Source: an uncultured Treponema sp. (GTDB taxonomy: Bacteria; Spirochaetota; Spirochaetia; Treponematales; Treponemataceae). From it: a stretch of DNA of 18,385 bases. Both the position numbers and the translations under genes were made by a program. Each line of letters starts with the position of its first letter. Within the stretch, counting starts at the first letter, position 1. The stretch spans positions 1 through 18,385 of the forward strand of contig CAMVBP010000014.1 of NCBI GenBank assembly GCA_947165795.1. Reading direction: 5' to 3'. The notes beneath the pieces were generated by a model. That model was not told where the DNA came from, did no database searches, and worked only from the letters and a program-made list of their open reading frames with translations. This document shows, in pieces, positions 14,154 through 18,385 of this stretch.

Positions 14154-15536
14154 TTAATTATCAGTTAAAAATGCTTCGCTGCCTTTAGGGAAGAATCGTT
14201 CAGAGGCTTTTACTCTTGTCAGATAAACAAAATCGCCGGCAAAAAACAGACAGAAATCATTTATAGATATTTCCTTGCCATTATAAAAAACACTGCAGGC
14301 AAAGGCCCCGTTATCATTAAAGTACGGGAAGAAAACTACACATTCATTGAACACTTTAACTTCCGGAGTAACACCCCTGTCTGTTTCTCTGATTGCTCCA
14401 AAGTAAAAAGTATTCGGCTCTGTTGCGGCCAGAACATACATTAAAGATTTCAAAACAGAAACTGTATAACCGGTATCTTCTATAAATGTAACGGTATTGG
14501 AAACTCCCTTATCCGTAATCTTTGAAGCAAACGGATTTACAGTAACATTTACTCCAGACTGATTAAACATATAAGTTGAACCTGAAAAAGCAGAAATTAC
14601 TGCCGAAGAAAGATTTCTTATCCAGTCCAGTGAAAAATACAAATTTGCTTTTTGAGAAAGCACACCCTGATGTCCGTTTTCTTTTACCTGAACAGTTTCC
14701 TGGAAAAGCGGAGTAAGCTTTATAAGACCGTTAGAAACAGGTTCAACCAATCCGTCTGCTACCCATTTTGCAAAACCTGGATTAGATAAATATAAGGTAT
14801 TTGATTTTTCATCTGAGTCTTCAAATTCTTTTCCACTTACTATATGAACAAGCTTTTCGCTTTCGTCATAAACTGCATCTGGAGTTAATTCAATATTTGG
14901 AATGCATTTGCGAATAACTGCAATCATCTGCTTTACGTTTGAATAAAGATCTGTGTCTATAAGAACGTATTCCCACGGCAGCTTTGTCTGAGTGATTTTA
15001 TAAACATCTTCAAAAGATGCTGAATAAAATTTTTCGAACGGCATTCCGGTAGGAACTCCGCGTGCAGCATAATTTCCAAAAACTACAAGATCAGCAAGTG
15101 CCATTTTTCCGTTTGGCGTAAACTGAATATATACATCGCTGTCTGCAAGAAAATAGTAACGGATTTTAATCGGCTCGCCAGTTTTTTTATCTCTAACTAA
15201 AAGAAAACCGCCTTTAGCTTCACCCGGATAAATCAGCTGATTTTCTCTACGAAAGCCGGAATCTGTATAAACTTCTACGGCAATTTCTGTTCTTGGAGAA
15301 ACATAAATCTGAAAAGTTTCCTCAGCCTCTTCCAAATATACCTGAAAATATTCGCCGTTTGGATTTACCCTGATTTGAGGAATATTATTTCGAACAGCTG
15401 ATAATGGAGCAAAAAACCATTCTTCGCCAAGTCCACTTCTTATTTCTGATGAATCAGGAATTCCAAATCTGTTGTATGCGGCAAAAACAGAAAATGACAA
15501 AAATAAAACAGCGGCAAAACTGAATATTTTCTTCAC
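14154..15536 (-). CDS. Exported protein of unknown function
   Basis: 460 residues starting at a GTG, fixed by AAGGAG (15548-15543) six bases upstream. A clear signal peptide (MKKIFSFAAVLFLSFSVFAA, cleavage after about 19-20) makes it periplasmic or envelope-associated; there is no lipobox Cys and no further membrane helix. The mature part mixes beta-rich stretches (EYFQVYLEEAEETFQIYVSP; IKIRYYFLADSDVYIQFTPNG) with a segment LSQKANLYFSLDWIRNLSSAVIS. I cannot assign it to a named family; it looks like a treponeme-specific conserved exported protein. It is the first clearly envelope-related gene of the tight cluster ending in the TonB-like gene, 40 bases after the activase-like gene and 2 bases before the TPR gene, so it is likely part of the same machine. 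Confidence 0.8.
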   Translation of the reverse strand: MKKIFSFAAVLFLSFSVFAAYNRFGIPDSSEIRSGLGEEWFFAPLSAVRNNIPQIRVNPNGEYFQVYLEEAEETFQIYVSPRTEIAVEVYTDSGFRRENQLIYPGEAKGGFLLVRDKKTGEPIKIRYYFLADSDVYIQFTPNGKMALADLVVFGNYAARGVPTGMPFEKFYSASFEDVYKITQTKLPWEYVLIDTDLYSNVKQMIAVIRKCIPNIELTPDAVYDESEKLVHIVSGKEFEDSDEKSNTLYLSNPGFAKWVADGLVEPVSNGLIKLTPLFQETVQVKENGHQGVLSQKANLYFSLDWIRNLSSAVISAFSGSTYMFNQSGVNVTVNPFASKITDKGVSNTVTFIEDTGYTVSVLKSLMYVLAATEPNTFYFGAIRETDRGVTPEVKVFNECVVFFPYFNDNGAFACSVFYNGKEISINDFCLFFAGDFVYLTRVKASERFFPKGSEAFLTDN

Positions 15537-15542
15537 AGTTCA

Positions 15543-15548
15543 CTCCTT
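15543..15548 (-). promoter_or_regulatory. Shine-Dalgarno site that fixes a GTG start
   Basis: AAGGAG on the minus strand lies six bases before GTG at 15536. The following MKKIFSF signal peptide begins exactly there, so GTG rather than a downstream ATG is the start of the exported-protein gene. Confidence 0.75.
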
Positions 15549-15585
15549 TATGGCAGCGGTCGCTTACAAAGACACGGCACGCTGT

Positions 15586-18384
15586 TTACGCATGTAAATG
15601 CGAAATTGACTCAGCAGCAGGATCTGTATCTGTTGCACCTGCTGCCAGACGTATTTCTGCATCTACCAGGCTACCATCTTTTAGTCTAATTATGCCTTCT
15701 TCTACTTCATCCGGATGATTTCCAACAGGAGCATTAGAAAGCAAAAGCTTAAGGCGGTTCAGCTGATTTACTTCTGAACTGCCCGGATCATAGTCTATTG
15801 CACTTATATTTGCAGCCGGGAAGCGGCGGCGAAGTTCCTTAATCATTCCTTTTCCGGTTACATGATTAGGAAGACATGCAAACGGCTGAACACAGGCAAT
15901 ACTTGGAGCGCCTTCGTGTATCAGCTCAACCATCTCTGCTGTTAAAAACCATCCTTCGCCAGTAATGTTACCAATTTGAACAATATCATCTACGCCTTTC
16001 ATAAGTTTATAAATTGAAGACGGCGCCTCAAAACGACGGCTCTTATTCAAATATTTTTTCATTTTTTTGCGGTAAAGCTCAAGTCCCCATACAAGTAAGC
16101 GTGCATTACGCTCTGTTTTTGTTGGGAAAGCAAGCTGCTTATGACGGAAAATTCCTGTACTGAATGTATAGAAGAAGAAGTCAAGTAAATCAGGCATTAC
16201 ACATTCTGCGCCTTCTTTTTCTATAGTTTCAACAATCTGATTGTTTGCAGTCGGATGGAATTTAACAAGAATTTCACCGACTACACCAACTCTTGGCTTT
16301 TTAATAGGCTTAAGCGGAAGCTGATCAAAATCGTTAATAATATCACGTAAAAGCTTATGGTACTTACGGCTCGAAACATGCTTTTCGAACATGTTTTCCG
16401 CCTTGGTAGACCATTTTTCATAAAGCTGATTTGCACTTCCAGGAATTTCTTCGTAAGGACGCGTTCTGTAAAGCACGCGCATTAAAACATCGCCGACAAC
16501 AAGAGACTTTACAAGTGCATCTAAAAGCAGCGGAGTAATCTTAAATCCAGGATTTTTTTCAAAGCCCTGTGCTGAAAGTGAAAGAACTGGAACCTGAGAC
16601 ATTCCGGCATCATTTAATGCACGACGGATAAAACCTATATAGTTCGTAGCACGACAGCCACCGCCTGTCTGAGTAATAATAAGTGCAACTTTGTCCAAAT
16701 CATATTTTCCGCTTTCCAAAGCCGAAATCATCTGACCGGCAACAAGAAGTGACGGATAACATGCATCGTTATTAACATATTTTAAGCCGGCTTCTACAGC
16801 CTTTGGATCTACTGCATCAAGAACAACAAATTTATAACCACCGCTTGCAAAAGCCTTCTGCAAAATTCTAAAATGAATTGGAGACATCTGAGGTCCAATA
16901 ATTGTGTAATCCTTCTTCATTTCTTCCGTAAAAATCACACGATTATATGCAGATGATTTTTTTACAGGTTTAACCTTTGTTCTGCGGCGGGCTTTTACAG
17001 CGGCAATCAGAGAACGGATTCGGATGCGCACAGCACCAAGGTTACTTCCTTCGTCAATCTTAATGAGCGTATACATGCGGCTCTTAGCACGAAGGATTTC
17101 ATCTACCTGGTCTGCAGTTACAGCGTCGAGACCACAGCCAAAGCTTGTAAGCTGAACAAGTTCAAGAGAAGGCATTTCGCTTACAAACTGAGCGGCACGA
17201 TAAAGTCTGTTATGATATACCCACTGGTCAATAATTCTGAGCGGGCGTTCAATATTTCCAAGATGAGCTACAGAATCTTCTGTAAGAACAGCAAGTCCAA
17301 GTCCGTTAATCATTTCAGGAATTCCGTGGTTGATTTCCGGATCAAGGTGATATGGACGACCTGCAAGTACAATTCCGCTTCCGCCCTTTGTAATGATTTC
17401 TTCAAGAGCTTCTTCACCCTTCTGGCGAACTTCTTCACGGAATTTTTCCTGCTCTGCCCATGCTTTTTCTACTGCGTCAAAAATCTGTGCACGATTAAGC
17501 TTTTCGAACTTTGGAAGAAGTTCTTCGCAAAGACGTTCTGCAAGGCGCTCCTTGTCGTATATCGGAAGGAACGGATCCATGTATGTAACTGTCGGATCCT
17601 GACGAAGCTCATCAACATTGTTACGCAAAACTTCAGGATAACTTGTTACAATCGGACAGTTATAATGATTTCCTGCACCGGAATCTTCCTGGTGTTCATA
17701 TGGAGCACAAGGATAGAAAATGAATTTTATACCGCGCTGCAAAAGTGAAACCACATGACCATGACTTATTTTTCCAGGGTAACAAACTGATTCAGAAGGA
17801 ATTGTTTCAAGACCTTTTTCGTAAACATTGCGGCTGGAACGCTGGCTCAAAATTACGCGGAATCCAAGCTCATTAAAGAAGGTAAACCACAACGGATAAT
17901 TTTCGTACATATTAAGTACGCGAGGAATTCCAACATCGCCCATTGGAGCGTCTTCCGGCTTGCGGGGCGCATAGTTGAAAAGCCGTTTATATTTCCATTC
18001 AAAAAGATTTGGAAGCGGTCCAGAATCATCTTCATCTAGGCCGGTATTCTTTTTGTTACTTGCGTCAATTACAGTTCCTTCAAGTTCGGCACCCTTTTCG
18101 CAGCGGTTACCTGTAATGAAGGTTCGTTTTTCGTCTCCGGTAGAGAACGTATTAATAGTAAGGAGACAGTTGTTCTGACATTTACCGCAGCGGCGGAGTT
18201 CAAGATCTACATGGAAGTTTTCAAGCTGCTTGAGGGTTGCAATTCCAGAGCGCACATCGTGAACTGTATCTTCCGGCTCATCTGGCTTTGGCATCATAAG
18301 ATCCTGCCACTGGTCGTAAGCAATAAGTGCAGAACCGTAAGCTCCCATAAGACCTGCAACGTCCGGACGATAAACCTGAACGCC
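15586..18384 (-). CDS. Acyl-CoA dehydratase activase / HgdB-like fusion protein (5' end outside window)
   Basis: 932 residues are present; the frame stays open to the right edge (GVQVYRPDVAGLMGAYG), so the ATG at 18348 is internal and the N-terminal BcrAD/BadFG-type ATPase domains are missing from view. Numbering from that ATG, a cysteine cluster CGKCQNNC (54-61) plus NRC (83) follows. Next is a DUF2229-type domain (PRVLNMYENYPLWFTFFNELGF, SESVCYPGKISHGHV) and then an HgdB/dehydratase-like half with NNDACYPSLLVAGQ and TQTGGGCRATNYIGF. Family members are large oxygen-sensitive iron-sulfur proteins of anaerobes: the activase hydrolyses ATP to drive a low-potential electron into a double-cubane or [4Fe-4S] partner. 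The physiological substrate of these giant fusions is generally unknown. A 40-base gap separates it from the exported-protein gene, so cotranscription is possible but functional linkage is doubtful. Confidence 0.92.
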   Translation of the reverse strand, partial: GVQVYRPDVAGLMGAYGSALIAYDQWQDLMMPKPDEPEDTVHDVRSGIATLKQLENFHVDLELRRCGKCQNNCLLTINTFSTGDEKRTFITGNRCEKGAELEGTVIDASNKKNTGLDEDDSGPLPNLFEWKYKRLFNYAPRKPEDAPMGDVGIPRVLNMYENYPLWFTFFNELGFRVILSQRSSRNVYEKGLETIPSESVCYPGKISHGHVVSLLQRGIKFIFYPCAPYEHQEDSGAGNHYNCPIVTSYPEVLRNNVDELRQDPTVTYMDPFLPIYDKERLAERLCEELLPKFEKLNRAQIFDAVEKAWAEQEKFREEVRQKGEEALEEIITKGGSGIVLAGRPYHLDPEINHGIPEMINGLGLAVLTEDSVAHLGNIERPLRIIDQWVYHNRLYRAAQFVSEMPSLELVQLTSFGCGLDAVTADQVDEILRAKSRMYTLIKIDEGSNLGAVRIRIRSLIAAVKARRRTKVKPVKKSSAYNRVIFTEEMKKDYTIIGPQMSPIHFRILQKAFASGGYKFVVLDAVDPKAVEAGLKYVNNDACYPSLLVAGQMISALESGKYDLDKVALIITQTGGGCRATNYIGFIRRALNDAGMSQVPVLSLSAQGFEKNPGFKITPLLLDALVKSLVVGDVLMRVLYRTRPYEEIPGSANQLYEKWSTKAENMFEKHVSSRKYHKLLRDIINDFDQLPLKPIKKPRVGVVGEILVKFHPTANNQIVETIEKEGAECVMPDLLDFFFYTFSTGIFRHKQLAFPTKTERNARLLVWGLELYRKKMKKYLNKSRRFEAPSSIYKLMKGVDDIVQIGNITGEGWFLTAEMVELIHEGAPSIACVQPFACLPNHVTGKGMIKELRRRFPAANISAIDYDPGSSEVNQLNRLKLLLSNAPVGNHPDEVEEGIIRLKDGSLVDAEIRLAAGATDTDPAAESISHLHA

Positions 18385-18385
18385 T

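Noticed and set aside
17212..17748. 178-codon plus-strand open frame inside the activase-like gene
   Set aside because: It is antisense to well-conserved coding sequence and its translation has no recognisable protein pattern.

Overview
The window looks like chromosome of a host-associated (gut- or rumen-type) Treponema or a close spirochaete relative. The DNA is AT-rich. The gene set combines a chemoreceptor, a BMP-family lipoprotein transporter of the kind treponemes use for riboflavin or purine nucleosides, an ExbB/ExbD/TonB energy module with a beta-barrel outer-membrane protein, and a strictly anaerobic-type acyl-CoA dehydratase activase. The genus is inferred from gene content and style; no marker gene is present to prove it.

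Left part (1-1979): the 3' end of a methyl-accepting chemotaxis protein (entering from the left edge), then a monocistronic-looking RecA/KaiC-like P-loop protein with its own promoter, a strong ribosome binding site and a rho-independent-type terminator. A GC-rich intergenic patch follows.

Middle (1980-7333): a multi-pass membrane protein (minus strand) is divergent from a MarR-family regulator. The regulator is followed by a four-gene ABC importer: lipoprotein, ATPase, permease, permease. The lipoprotein promoter is a near-consensus TTGACA-17-TATTAT whose spacer is filled by a 22-bp perfect palindrome, the expected kind of site for the adjacent MarR protein. The promoter geometry also predicts a leaderless mRNA. 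The ATPase is the oddest gene: a tandem double nucleotide-binding-domain protein reduced to 363 residues. It keeps only the parts needed for one composite ATP site (Walker A/B and switch His in the first half, LSGG signature in the second) and has lost both parts of the other site. The intergenic region between lipoprotein and ATPase holds a GC-rich patch and stable hairpins.

Right part (7336-18384, all minus strand): reading in transcription order, an incomplete acyl-CoA dehydratase activase/HgdB-like fusion protein (its 5' end lies beyond the right edge), an exported protein of unknown function, a 955-residue periplasmic TPR protein, an outer-membrane beta-barrel without a recognisable plug, ExbB, ExbD and a TonB/TolA-like protein. 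The last six genes are tightly spaced (2-21 nt) and look like one operon for an inner-membrane-energised trans-envelope machine. The importer and this operon converge with only 2 bp between their stop codons.

No rRNA, tRNA, CRISPR array or intact mobile element was seen. No gap between genes exceeds about 200 bases.
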